Positions 1 to 9,737 of a stretch of 64,000 bases of DNA are shown here, piece by piece (within the stretch, counting starts at the first letter, position 1; each line of letters begins with the position of its first letter). Under the pieces are notes generated by a model. The model was not told the origin of the DNA, did not search any database, and saw only the letters and a list, made by a program, of their open reading frames with translations. Origin of the DNA: Hondaea fermentalgiana (lineage: Eukaryota > Sar > Bigyra > Thraustochytrida > Thraustochytriidae). Position numbers and translations under genes: made by a program. The stretch lies in assembly GCA_014084085.1 (NCBI GenBank), contig NPFB01000015.1:31453-95452 (forward strand), given 5' to 3'.

Positions 1-48
1 GTGGGTTATCGGCGGCGGCAAGTGGAGAATGCGGCGGCGCAAGTTCGA
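1..48 (+). promoter_or_regulatory. Candidate upstream element, GGCGGCGCAAGT module (copy A)
   Basis: Starts with GTGGGTTAT and then carries two close copies of a GGCGGC(GC)AAGT motif about 20 bases apart. The same order of blocks occurs at 30044-30099 upstream of the CCT epsilon gene. Both copies lie on the coding strand upstream of a + strand gene. A promoter role is inferred from position and repetition only. Confidence 0.4.
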
Positions 49-1007
49 GCGCGCAGTGCGCACAGCAAACTCGAAAAGGCTGGCAGAGCGAGCGGCGCAG
101 ACCCGAGCGATCTCTCGCTCGTGCCGCGACCCACTCGCCCTCCCTCCCTCCCTCCCCTCGGCCGCTCCCTCCCGCCGCGCAGGCGCCGGCCGGAGCGGAG
201 AGAGAGCGGGACGGAGACCGCGCCGGCGGCGCCGCGGGAGGCCCGGGCGGCGAGCGAGCGCGGCTGCGTGCGAGGGCGCGGCGCGGGCCAGGGAGGAGGA
301 GAAGGCGGCGCTGGTTTTGAACTTTTCCATCTCCATCCATCTCCATCTCCATTTCATCCAGCTCAGCTCAGCTCATCTCAGCTCGCCGCTGCGGCATCTC
401 GTCGCAGCTGTCCGTCGCAAGCTAGCGCGCGCAGGCGCCCCCGCGCCGCGGCGAGACGCCCCTCGCGCGCGCGGAGCGGCCCCCGCCGCCGCGGACGGGG
501 AGAGAGAGGCCGAGGAGGCGGGCGGCTGCGCGAAGGGCCAGTCGCTGCGCGCCAAAAGCGGCCAGAGGCAAAAAAGAAAGCGCACGCGCGCCGCGGACCT
601 GCTGCGCGGGACGGAGGCGGGCGCGGGCGAGGACGGCGAGGAGGGCGCCCCGGGAGAGAGGACGGGAAGAGAGCTAGCTGCCTGCCTGCAGCAGCGCCGG
701 CGGTAGCGCCAGCGTCGGCCTGCGTCGGCCTGCGTGGACAGGAAGGAAAAAAGGACACAGGCCCCTCGTGGGACGCACACGCGCATAAACCAGCCCGCGG
801 AAGAGACGAGGGCGAGACCAGGCCACGCGACGTTGCAAGTCCGCGCCGCTGCTCCGCCACGGCCCCGGGAAAGGGTAGAGCAGGTGTTGTCTCAATTGAA
901 GCTTGTTGTCCTTTTCTCAAGAGGCACCGTACGCGCATGGCCGTGGACAGTCTTTGTTGACAAGAAGCGGATCTCCAGCTCCGACGACAGCAACAAGCAA
1001 CTGCGCC
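1..1007. other. GC-rich upstream region of the EF-hand gene
   Basis: No gene is supported here. The region is very GC-rich, with CCCT-type pyrimidine runs near 140-175 and a CATCT/AGCTC repeat stretch near 325-385. Long open frames cross it on both strands, but their translations are Arg/Ala/Pro-rich low complexity with no domain, as expected of GC-rich DNA. It should hold the promoter and leader of the gene starting at 1008. Confidence 0.6.
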
Positions 1008-3920
1008 ATGCAGCAGCACTCTCCGACTAACGGCGGTCTGCGCAAAGGGCGCGCCGCCAAGCGAGACTTCAAAAGCCGTCTGGAGAATGCGTGCCAGATC
1101 CATGGCACGACCTTGGAGCGAGCCCGGGTGCCCGTGCGCGGCAGCCGCAAGGTCACCTACGTTCTCGATTGGGGCCGCGTTACGGGCATGCACAACTTTC
1201 AAAACGAAAAAGGCGCCGTCAAGTTAGTCCCCGGCGGATTCAAGGTCGCATTCGAAGCGAGTAACTTTGTCTGGATCGCCGAAGTGCAGTTCTCCATCCC
1301 GGGCGGCCAAGTCACGGACGTGCCCATGTTCCGCGTGAATCCAGTCCGCAAAGATGGGTCCATGCAGGAAGAGGGAAGCGGCTGGCTTGACAACATTTCG
1401 GCAGCGTTTCGACGTGCGCTCAGCATTCTCAATGGCGACGTGCAAAAAGAACAGCACCGGCCGAATGGACGACTCTACCTTGGCATTTTTTACCCTGCAG
1501 TACAGACCTCACTAAAGGACATTTTGCGCGAAGAACCGCATCGCGTCGACCCAAGCATGCGCGCAAGCGTGCGCGAGTGGCTCGCTGGCGGAAACGCGGC
1601 CACCATCGCAGCCGCATCACCACGGAGCAACGGCGCAGCCGCAGCCGCGGCACATCCGCATGCGCATGCGCATGCACATGCGCACAGAATCGGCCTGGAT
1701 TCTCAATTGCATAATCCGGGGCAGCCTCGCCCGCCGACTTTGCCGTCGACAGCTGCAGCAATCTCAGAAGTCGCCTCGGCACCTTTGCATGGAGATACTA
1801 AAAGAGGAGGCGCGCCATATCCAGCATTTTCACACGATCATCCGATGTCCCGAAACTCAACCGCTGCTAGTAGCATGTCTTCGTCGTCATCATCATCTAC
1901 GGCAGCAGCAACAGCAGCAGCAGCAGCAACTTCTCGGCCCGGGCACACTGACGCCTCATCACTTCACAGTTTTGGCTGGGGTCATTCATCACGGCACACC
2001 CTACACCATCACGCGCATGCTGGACAGCTAGAGCAGCAGCACCACCACCTTCATGGAGCTCATGACCACCACTCGCACGCACAACAGCAGGCGCAGCAAC
2101 AAGCGCAGCAACATGCGCAGCATCAACGCCTGGGCGCCCGCGGCGCCTCGCACATGCCCCCGCCGCACAATATTACGCGTGTCAAGGCGGAAGGGTCAGC
2201 CTCGATGGCCTCGCAGCTCGCGCACCGCGCGTTGCACCAGAATCATACCTCCAAGTCGCCCATGCAATCTCCTTCAGCATCGTCCATGCCGCCACCCAAG
2301 CCCATGGATATTCGAAATCGCGCTCTGGGAGTTCCTGGAGCAGGACTCAAGGCGCAAAAAGCCGAAGACTCGCGCAAACGCGCCATGGCAGACGGAGGCC
2401 ACAAACTATTGCACCTTGCGACCTCGGGTCAAATGATGAAGGGCAAGACTGGCGGCCTGGAGAACATTGAAGAAATTCTGCAGTCTGTCTTGCTGCAAAT
2501 CAAGTCCAATGATATCTCGGACGAAAGCTCGGCAGCCGAGCTCATGAAAGGCATGGACGACGCAGATCCTGAAACCACGCGACGTGTGCTCGGAATGCTC
2601 AAGGAGATCAAACGGGAACTCATTGTGCGCGGCACGAGCAAACGCCGCCGCCTTCACGCCGACGACAGCTCGGAAACGAGCGCTTCCTCGGTCGGGTCTA
2701 TCAGCAAGCGCATGTTTAGTGGTAGCGACTTTGATCCATCGACCCCACCCACTGTGGCAAGCTTGCATCCGTCATCACCATCTCTTGCCGCGTCGCTATC
2801 GCTCAATGGCGCATCCGGGTACGGATCGTCCAATCTCTTTAGTGGAGTAGGCAGCAGCAATGGCGGTGGCAAGGGATCGCAAGGAGGACGGCACTTTACG
2901 GCGGCGCATCTTGGGAACCCGCACCACCCGCCACTGCACCCGACGGCAGCGCAAAGTGTTTCAAGCGGTCCCTCGGGCACGAACAACGGGCCATCAGCGG
3001 CCAACGCATCGTCTCTCAAGGGGAAGATGGGGCTCTCGGCTTTGTCTCGAGGCCGCACAAGCAGCGCGGACTCGCAGAATCACCCTTTGCGCGGCGGCCT
3101 CGCGCTCGACGACTTTAACACGCACACAACGGGCGCGGATGCTGGCGCCGGCGGATTCGGAAGCAACAGTAGCACCGCGAGCGGGCCGCGGTCCTTCAGG
3201 GGAGGGGCCGCAAGCCATGGTGGCCAGTCCGCAGACGACCACTTTGCAGGCTTTGATTCGCATTCGATTGGCGGATTCAGTGACCCAGGCAATCTGCTCG
3301 GAACTCTTTTCACAGACCTGGAAGACTACGAGACGGACCCGAACAAGAAGTTGCCCATCATTGTGGGTTGCCACCTGAGCCATGAAGGCCTGTTTTTGCG
3401 GCTTGCCCCTCCTGATACCGACGGCTTTAGCGAGGAGGAGCTCGCGAACGCCATGACTTCTCTCCGGATCCCAGCCGCCAGTAGCATCGTCCGAGCAACC
3501 TTGCAAGCAGCAGATGTGAACAATAATGGGCGGGTGTCGATGCCAGAGTTTTTGAACTTTTTGAAGCGTCGCGAAGAGGAACTCAAGGTCATGTTCGATG
3601 CGATTGACCGCGATCACGATGGCGTGATCTCGCTTCGCGATCTCAAGTGGGCCCGTGACCAAGGCAAGCTCGAACAGACGGCCTCGGACGAGGAGCTGCA
3701 AGCCTTGCTCGAGTGGATGGACACGCTCGAGGACGCTTACCAGGATCACCACATTCATTTTGAGGAATTCCGCACCGGTCTCATTTTGCTTCCACCGGCT
3801 ACGACCCTGACGGACCTTATTCGGCATTTTCGAGAGAAAGGCACGCCCGAAGCCAAGTACACGGCGACCGATAGCGCCAGCATTCACGCCTTGGCAACCG
3901 CCGCGCAGGCGCGTCCCTGA
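1008..3920 (+). CDS. EF-hand protein with long low-complexity middle and unrecognised N-terminal domain
   Basis: The protein is 970 aa. The frame is open from 903, but the first ATG is at 1008 (context gccATGc). Residues about 40-190 form a well-ordered region rich in Gly, Val and Phe that I do not recognise. Residues about 195-480 are Ala, His, Ser and Gln-rich. A helical, basic segment with a KRRRL cluster sits near 500-550. The C-terminal 150 residues carry two canonical 12-residue calcium loops, DVNNNGRVSMPE (about 837-848) and DRDHDGVISLRD (about 866-877), with degenerate hands on either side. The last hand runs into an HFEEF...LLPP segment like the one that ends the calcium-sensing half of SCaMC-type mitochondrial carriers, but no carrier domain follows. 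Function is unknown; calcium-regulated nuclear or scaffold roles are guesses. Confidence 0.85.
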   Translation: MQQHSPTNGGLRKGRAAKRDFKSRLENACQIHGTTLERARVPVRGSRKVTYVLDWGRVTGMHNFQNEKGAVKLVPGGFKVAFEASNFVWIAEVQFSIPGGQVTDVPMFRVNPVRKDGSMQEEGSGWLDNISAAFRRALSILNGDVQKEQHRPNGRLYLGIFYPAVQTSLKDILREEPHRVDPSMRASVREWLAGGNAATIAAASPRSNGAAAAAAHPHAHAHAHAHRIGLDSQLHNPGQPRPPTLPSTAAAISEVASAPLHGDTKRGGAPYPAFSHDHPMSRNSTAASSMSSSSSSSTAAATAAAAATSRPGHTDASSLHSFGWGHSSRHTLHHHAHAGQLEQQHHHLHGAHDHHSHAQQQAQQQAQQHAQHQRLGARGASHMPPPHNITRVKAEGSASMASQLAHRALHQNHTSKSPMQSPSASSMPPPKPMDIRNRALGVPGAGLKAQKAEDSRKRAMADGGHKLLHLATSGQMMKGKTGGLENIEEILQSVLLQIKSNDISDESSAAELMKGMDDADPETTRRVLGMLKEIKRELIVRGTSKRRRLHADDSSETSASSVGSISKRMFSGSDFDPSTPPTVASLHPSSPSLAASLSLNGASGYGSSNLFSGVGSSNGGGKGSQGGRHFTAAHLGNPHHPPLHPTAAQSVSSGPSGTNNGPSAANASSLKGKMGLSALSRGRTSSADSQNHPLRGGLALDDFNTHTTGADAGAGGFGSNSSTASGPRSFRGGAASHGGQSADDHFAGFDSHSIGGFSDPGNLLGTLFTDLEDYETDPNKKLPIIVGCHLSHEGLFLRLAPPDTDGFSEEELANAMTSLRIPAASSIVRATLQAADVNNNGRVSMPEFLNFLKRREEELKVMFDAIDRDHDGVISLRDLKWARDQGKLEQTASDEELQALLEWMDTLEDAYQDHHIHFEEFRTGLILLPPATTLTDLIRHFREKGTPEAKYTATDSASIHALATAAQARP

Positions 3921-4417
3921 TATGACATTGTTGCACTGCGAGTTCAAAACGTATCCTAGAGCCCCCGAAGTTGATTTTTTGGTCTTTTCCTCCATTTTTG
4001 GTTTTTTCACTATGCTACGTTGGGCCTATTCTGACGTTTTGCGAAGGAGGGGCGTCAGATCGTCAACATAGGCCTGTTCCCGTGTTGCTCGTTGGTTCGT
4101 TTGTGGTTCTTTTCCCATTGAGATACGCGTATCCACACTCGCCAAATACATTTTATTCTTTTTTTTTTTCCCCTGCCGCTTTGCAGCGGGCACGTTCGTA
4201 CAAACGAACGCACATACGAACGAAAGCTGGGCTTGGGCTTGGTCAATGTTCATAAACAGGAGGTCAGCAGCTAGCGACTGCTTCTCTTCCCGCGGCAGCT
4301 TCTTAGATTGTGTACGCGCCCTCGCAAGGATCGTCATGCATCTACGTGCAGTCGCATCCACGCACAGACCTCGAACAACAGGAAGATTGGCAGACATGCT
4401 CAAGCGCTTGAGCTGTC
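3921..4417. other. Convergent 3' spacer between EF-hand gene and TAF13
   Basis: A 497-base spacer holding the 3' ends of two convergent genes. It has T-rich stretches (near 3974-4010 and 4150-4171) and several ACGAACG copies at 4195-4225. No gene seen. Confidence 0.6.
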
Positions 4418-5109
4418 TCACTTCTTCTTCAGACCAGCAAGCTGGGAAGCATCGATGTTGGCCAGCTGCTGATCCATCGTAGCTGCGACGGTGGTGCTGA
4501 GAGGCTGGGAGCTCTTTTTGACCTTGTTGGCAGAGGCCTTGGCCTTCTTTTTGGCGGCGGCTGTGCCAGCTTTGCGCTTTTTTGCTTTATTTGCAGCCGA
4601 CGATTTGTCCTCACGCTTCAGCTTCATGTCGCGCTCGTTGATAACCTCTTGATACATTTTCAAGAGCTGCCGAACTCGCTCTACCTTGCGGGGGTCGCGG
4701 CGGATCGCGAACTCGAGACCTTTCGTGTTGAGATTGGATCCAAAGGTGTTTGCGAGCGATTCGCGAGTCATGCCCTCCATGTACTCGACCACGATCGAGT
4801 TCATCAGATCGAGAGTCTCGTTGAGTTGCTGGCGCTTGTCGCCAAAGCCGTACATGACAGCTGCCACTGCGTTTTGGGGAGAGGGTTGCATGCATTTTCG
4901 AGCGTCAGTTTCTTCGTGCCTCGCATAGGTTCAAGAAGGAGATCGATTCAAGAAGGGGGGGGGCTGAGAAAGAATTCGAGCAAAGGTTGGGAAGCGGGAA
5001 GCGGAAGGCGGCCGAGCGACGGCCTAGCTTCTAGGATCTCTCTGGAAAACGTACGCTCAGAGCGAAAGTCCTCTGTCGCCGCAGCGTCGGCGGTGCGTTT
5101 GGGCGCCAT
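4418..5109 (-). CDS. TAF13: TFIID subunit TAF13 (histone fold), two exons
   Basis: TAF13 pairs with TAF11 in TFIID, the general transcription factor that binds core promoters in the nucleus. Exon 1 is 5109-5055 (55 nt, ATG at 5109) and exon 2 is 4866-4418, giving 167 aa. The 188-base intron starts with GTACGT and ends in GCAG. Splicing yields FRSELAAVMYGFGD, which matches the family pattern F-S-K-E-L then MYGFGD of human TAF13; without it the histone fold would lack the first part of helix 1. Downstream are ETLDLMNSIVVEYM, then IRRDPRKVERVRQLL, the conserved second half of the fold. A Lys/Ala-rich tail (about residues 100-140) extends beyond the human protein and resembles a nuclear localisation or DNA-contact tail. 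The gene is divergent from the S-adenosylmethionine synthetase gene. Confidence 0.9.
4867..5054 (-). other. Intron of TAF13 (188 bp, phase 1)
   Basis: Donor GTACGT follows GAGC; acceptor CGCAG precedes TGGCAG. The phase-1 join creates a Leu codon and restores the conserved N-terminal histone-fold sequence. Reading on without splicing ends in a stop codon. Confidence 0.8.
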
Positions 5110-5884
5110 CTCCTCTTCTTCTCCTCTCCCTCGTTCGCGTGTGGAAGTAAGTGTTGATGAATGAAGAGTCGCAGATCAAGAGGATTGAAGGCGCGCGTTC
5201 CGCGTAGGAACTGCTCCTTCGCCCGCGGGACGAACGGCTGCCCACGTGCGCGCGTCCTCTTCTCTCTGGCTGTGTGCCGCGACAGCGATCGCGGCGGTGC
5301 CACTTTTTAAAGTCTCTTTTTTGCGCGTTTGAGTCCTTTCTCATCTTCCGTGCACAGACCCGTACAAGGGTCGGCCACGTTCGGCGCAGCAACGTCATCA
5401 ATCCTGGCGGCGGGTGGCTCGTAGCGTTGCGCCTAAGCTCCGGCAGTAAGCGCCGGACGCAGGGGAATCTTTGGCGGCGCCTTACGTGCGGCCGTATCTT
5501 GGCCGCCCCTAGACGCGCCGTCTAGCCGCGGCCGCGTAGACCCTGGGTGAGGGCAGTACGATTAAGGCGGGCGCGGCGCATCGCGCATCGCGCAAACATT
5601 GGGACAGGACACCAGCGTCTCCTCTACTATCCCCTGTACCCTCTGCCCCTGGCGGCGGCCAGCGAAGGAAGACAGCCCGCCCGCCCGCCAGCCAGTCAGT
5701 CACAGTCAGGGGCAGAGAGGGCGAGACGTCAACGATCGTGAGGAGCAGCTCCGTGCGCGGAACGCGAGCCGCAGCGCCGCTGCAGGCTGCAGCAGCCGAC
5801 CAGAGGCAGCCGAGCTGCAGCTGCTAATAGCGAGCGAGTGAGTGAGCGAATCTTCTGGGAGGCGATGGCAGCAGCAGCAGCAGG

Positions 5885-5985
5885 CAGTAAAAAAGAGAAA
5901 AGAAAAAAAGAAAAAAAGAAAGAAATAAAAAGAAAAAGAAAAAGAAGAAGAAAAAGAAGAAGCAAGGAAAGGAAGGAAAGATGAA
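5885..5985 (+). repeat. Polypurine A/G tract
   Basis: About 100 bases consisting almost entirely of A and G, with runs of AAAG and AAGAAG. It lies between the divergent TAF13 and SAM synthetase genes. Such tracts can favour non-B DNA or exclude nucleosomes; no function can be read from the sequence. Confidence 0.7.
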
Positions 5986-6832
5986 GAAGATAGGGCTGCA
6001 GATGTGGCTGTGGCAAAGGTAGTGTAGTTGGGTACGACGATGATGTATAGGTGCCGCGTTGGACACGCCAGAGGTGGACTCGAGATGTCACAGACGGCCA
6101 TGCCCAGGACACATGAATCGATCGCGGTGATGCTGCCTGGCTGCGAATGTCTGGCTGTTTCTTTTGTTTGTTTGTGTATAAAACGAATGGGCCCCGTTCA
6201 CGGAAAAAGCTCTCTAGTAGTATACGAGCTTACGCATGCACAGCATGGCATACCGTACGAGTGGCAGCGATGGCCAGCCAGCGAAGCGCGATGTCATAGA
6301 TGTCACGACATCATCATGATGATCCTTTTTTCGGGCGGGGCGGTACTGCTTGCGACGAGGATTGCCGTGCTGGCAAATGAACAAGAAGTCTTCGGTGGCT
6401 CGCCAGCTTGGCAGGAGCGAGAACCGCGGCTTCCCCTGAAGGAATCTCACGAGGCCGTCGTTCTTCGGCGTCGGCTCAGCGCGCTCACTCGCTCGCCCGC
6501 TTGCCTGTTCGTTGCTTGCGTTTGCATTGATCCTCAATGGTCAATCGATCGATCGATCATCACAAACAAGCTGCCACTGGTGACTCCTGACCCTTCTCGT
6601 CTCCTCTGGTCGCGCCGCATTGCATCGCATCGCATCGCGTCGCATCTCCCGGCAAAGGCCACTTCCGCCTTCGGCATCGAATCCAGCCGCCTCAGGTCCA
6701 GTCCAGTCCAGTCGCGTCGAGTCGGGTCGCGTCGCGTCGCGTCGGGTCGGCGAGAGAGAGGGCGAGCCAGGCCTGCTGGCGTGGCTGGCGTCGGCGTCGC
6801 GCGGCGACCTCCCTGCCTGTCCTTGTTATCCT

Positions 6833-6905
6833 CCTTTCTTTTTTTCTTTCTGTCTTTTCTTTCTTTCTTTCCTTCTTTTCTTTCTTTTTTCTCTGTTTCA
6901 ATCTT
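6833..6905 (+). repeat. Polypyrimidine T/C tract
   Basis: A CTTT/TTTC tract on the + strand upstream of the SAM synthetase gene, the opposite strand bias to the tract at 5885-5985. Confidence 0.7.
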
Positions 6906-7560
6906 TTTACAGGCGGCCTCGCAGGTGGGGGCTACGGTTTTATATGACTGGGCAGTAGAACCGCTCCAGATGCGCCGGCCACCCACGTTTCTTTTTAACG
7001 CGCATAAACATTTTCCGGGCTACTGCCTCCTCGCCTATGTTTTTCCTTTTTTTTTTCTTTTTTTTATGTTTTGGATTTTTGATTTGCGATTTATTCATTT
7101 TTTATTTTTTTTGGCTGCTGGCCTCGAGAACGTCGCGACGCGACCTCGGGGCTGCCGGAGGCGGGCGAGCTCAGCTAGGGCGCGGGGGAGGAAGCGGCTC
7201 GGTGTCCCTTTTCGCTGCCGCCTGCGCCGCGGCCTCGTCAGGCTCGCCGGGCCCAGCCGCCGTGGCCTGCTGCTGCCCTCGCGGCGCGTATCATCCATCT
7301 CTCGATTATCTTCGCAGGCAGAGTCGATGCCGTCGTCAGCCAGCTCAGCCGCCGTCGCGGTGTCCGCTAGGCTCTAGTCTCTCTCCATGCAATTATTTGT
7401 ATTGGTTAACTACCGCATACCTTGAAACAAGACGCGGACAAAGCGGCGCGAGGGTTAAGGGCGCCGAGCAAAACCACAGGCGCAGGAGCAAACCCGAATC
7501 TCAGCCAAGCCGCCGCCAGCCACCCGCCGAGCACGCACGCAGACACGCACGAAAAGCACC

Positions 7561-9107
7561 ATGGCCACCCGCGAGTACCTCTTCACCTCGGAGTCCGTCA
7601 ACGAGGGCCACCCGGACAAGCTCGCCGACGTCGTGAGGTAAGTGCCCGCCGCGCGCCGCGTCGCGTCCACACGTCCGTCCGTCTCTGTCAGACTGCGTCA
7701 TGACGACCAGACGATGAGATGAGACGCGCGTGAGAGAGAGAGAGACAGAGGCAAGTACGAGCCCGCCACGGTGGCGCTCGACGGCCAGGAGCAGGAGACG
7801 GGAGAGCAGAGGGAGGTGATTGAGAGAATGGGCGACGAGTAATCGCGCTTTGCTTGCGACGCACTCGAAGCTTGCTGGCGCTGCTCGCATTCTTCTTGCG
7901 CACATTGTAGGCTGCTGAAATCTGTGGCCAGCCCAGCCGCAGCAGCAAAGAGAGAGGGAGGGACCGGAAGGTACATACATGGTAAAGATCATGACGACTG
8001 ACAGAGATATGAATGCACAGTGATGCCGTCCTCGATGCCTGCCTCGCCCAGGACCCCGACTCCAAGGTCGCCTGCGAGACCGCTACCAAGACCAAGCTGG
8101 TGATGATCTTTGGTGAGATCACCTCCAAGGCCACCGTGAACTTTGAGCAGGTCGTCCGCGATGCTGTCAAGAACGTCGGCTACACCTCGCCCGAGATCGG
8201 CATTGGCCACAACTCGTGCAGCGTCGTCGTTGGCATTGAGGAGCAGTCCCCCGATATTGCCCAGGGTGTGCACCTTGGCAAGGCCCTCGAGGACATCGGT
8301 GCTGGTGACCAGGGCATCATGTTCGGCTACGCCTGCGACGAGACCGAGGAGCTCATGCCTGCCAGCCACCTTTGGGCCACCAAGATTGGCAAGCGCCTGA
8401 CAGACGTCCGCAAGGACGGAACCCTCGGCTGGGTTCGCCCCGACGGCAAGGTCCAGGTCACCGTCGCCTACAAGGAGGTCAACGGCGTCACTGAGCCCCA
8501 GTACGTGCACACTGTCCTCATCTCCACCCAGCACGACGAGGGCGTCTCCCAGGAGCAGATTGCCGAGGACCTCAAGCGCGAGGTCATCAGCAAGGTCATC
8601 CCGGAGAAGTACATCACCCCGGAGACCCGCTACGTGCTCAACCCCAGTGGCCGCTTCGTCATTGGTGGCCCCCACGGCGATGCCGGCCTCACCGGCCGCA
8701 AGATCATCGTCGACACCTACGGTGGCTGGGGCGCCCACGGTGGTGGCGCCTTCTCCGGCAAGGACCCCACCAAGGTCGACCGCTCGGCCGCTTACGCTGG
8801 CCGCTGGGTCGCCAAGTCGCTCGTCGCGGCTGGCCTTTGCCGCCGCTGCCTCGTGCAGCTCTCGTACGGTATTGGCGTCGCTGAGCCCATCTCGCTCCAC
8901 GTCGAGACCTACGGCACCGTCAAGGAGGGCATGACCGAGGCCCAGCTCAAGGAGATTGTCAAGAACAACTTTGACCTTCGCCCCGGCTGCCTCATCCGCG
9001 ACCTCAAGCTCAAGCGCCCCATCTACTCGAAGACCACCTGCTACGGCCACTTTGGCCGCAACGACCCGGACTTCACCTGGGAGCAGCCCAAGGAGCTCAA
9101 GTATTAA
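7561..9107 (+). CDS. S-adenosylmethionine synthetase, two exons
   Basis: Makes S-adenosylmethionine from methionine and ATP, the methyl donor for most methyltransferases, in the cytosol. Exon 1 is 7561-7637 and exon 2 is 8021-9107; together they encode 387 aa, near the usual 380-400. Exon 1 holds [14 protein letters not shown], the start of the ATP site. The join makes [15 protein letters not shown], exactly the family sequence. Further signatures are [12 protein letters not shown] (methionine and adenine site), [18 protein letters not shown] and the P-loop-like [19 protein letters not shown]. The end, ELKY, matches the usual C terminus. The start ATG has an acceptable context (caccATGGCC). 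Codon use is strongly biased to C and G at third positions, consistent with high expression. Confidence 0.96.
7638..8020 (+). other. Intron of SAM synthetase (383 bp, phase 2)
   Basis: Donor GTAAGT directly after GTGAG, acceptor TGCACAG before TGATGCC. Splicing rebuilds the conserved SDAVLDA motif. The interior contains a GA-repeat (about 7731-7749). A long antisense frame ends inside it but is a shadow. Confidence 0.92.
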
Positions 9108-9737
9108 GTCGCCTGTACCCCATACGTCTGCTTTGACGATGGTGGGCGGCTGACTGATGCGCATCTCCCCCTCCCTCCGTACTTGCTTGCTATTCCTCTT
9201 TAACCCTTTTCCCCTTGAAGACGTGGCGAAAGCCATGTCTTTTCGATTTCTTTTTCTAAACAAATCGCCCATCTTTCTTCTGTGAATCTTTGTTTGCCTT
9301 GTGTATTATCAACCTCGGAAATGCTCGACATGCTCTTACAGCTTCAACCAAGTTTGGAAGCGAAGAGAAGACTCCAGACAGCAAACGGAAAGATCCCATT
9401 ACGCTTTGCATGGGGCTGGGGGGGGGGGAGGGCAATCAAGGAGGCTGATCAGCATTATCTGGCGAGATTTTGATCTTCATCTGACTGTGAAGAATAATGA
9501 CAACGGGGAGTCTATTCAGTATTTCTGGGGGGGGGGATAGATGAGCGAAGTCAATCTTCAGATGAGCGAAGTCGATCTTCAGATGAGCGAAGTCGATCTT
9601 CAGATGAGCGAAGTCGATCTTCAGATGGGCGAAGTCGATCTTCATCTGACTGTTCAGAGTGACTCGAATTTCAACTTCGTTCACCGACGACTAGGCCTGA
9701 TCTAGGCCTTCTAAAATAAAAGAAAAAGTAAAATCCT
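9108..9737. other. Convergent spacer with tandem array
   Basis: Lies between the 3' ends of SAM synthetase and the TLC-domain gene. Contains two G runs (about 9419-9428 and 9527-9536), the 21-bp tandem array at 9540-9644 and an AAATAAAAG stretch near 9713. No gene seen. Confidence 0.65.
9540..9644 (+). repeat. Five tandem copies of a 21-bp unit
   Basis: Five contiguous 21-base units (9540, 9561, 9582, 9603, 9624), each of the form GATGAGCGAAGTC-GATCTTCA. Copy 1 has one change (CAATC) and copy 5 one (GATGGGC). Each unit contains the near-palindrome GAAGTCGATCTTC. A 17-bp direct repeat, GATCTTCATCTGACTGT, sits before the array (9472-9488) and overlaps its end (9637-9653). The unit is 7 codons long, but the frame across it has no ATG-started gene. 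Confidence 0.95.

Larger units (their letters stand above)
5110..7560. other. Divergent intergenic region, TAF13 to SAM synthetase
   Basis: A 2.45-kb spacer with no supported gene. It holds a polypurine tract (about 5885-5985), ATCGATCG at 6543-6559, a GCATC pentamer run (about 6617-6646), a GTCGC/GTCGG pentamer run (about 6715-6752) and a T/C tract (about 6833-6905). The frame that is open for 449 codons at 6028-7377 translates these repeats and has no domain. Promoters of both flanking genes must lie here. Confidence 0.6.

Noticed and set aside
1..960. 319-codon frame at the window start
   Set aside because: Arg/Ala/Pro low complexity, no ATG-supported start, overlaps the likely leader of the EF-hand gene.
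6028..7377. 449-codon open frame in the SAM synthetase upstream region
   Set aside because: Runs through pentamer repeats and a T/C tract; ordered sequence and domains absent.
7989..9272. 427-codon open frame antisense to SAM synthetase
   Set aside because: Leu/Gly/Val/Asp-rich shadow created by strong G/C third-position codon bias of the real gene; no domain.
9540..9644. CRISPR-like array
   Set aside because: Units are contiguous with no unique spacers, and the genome is eukaryotic; it is a simple tandem repeat.
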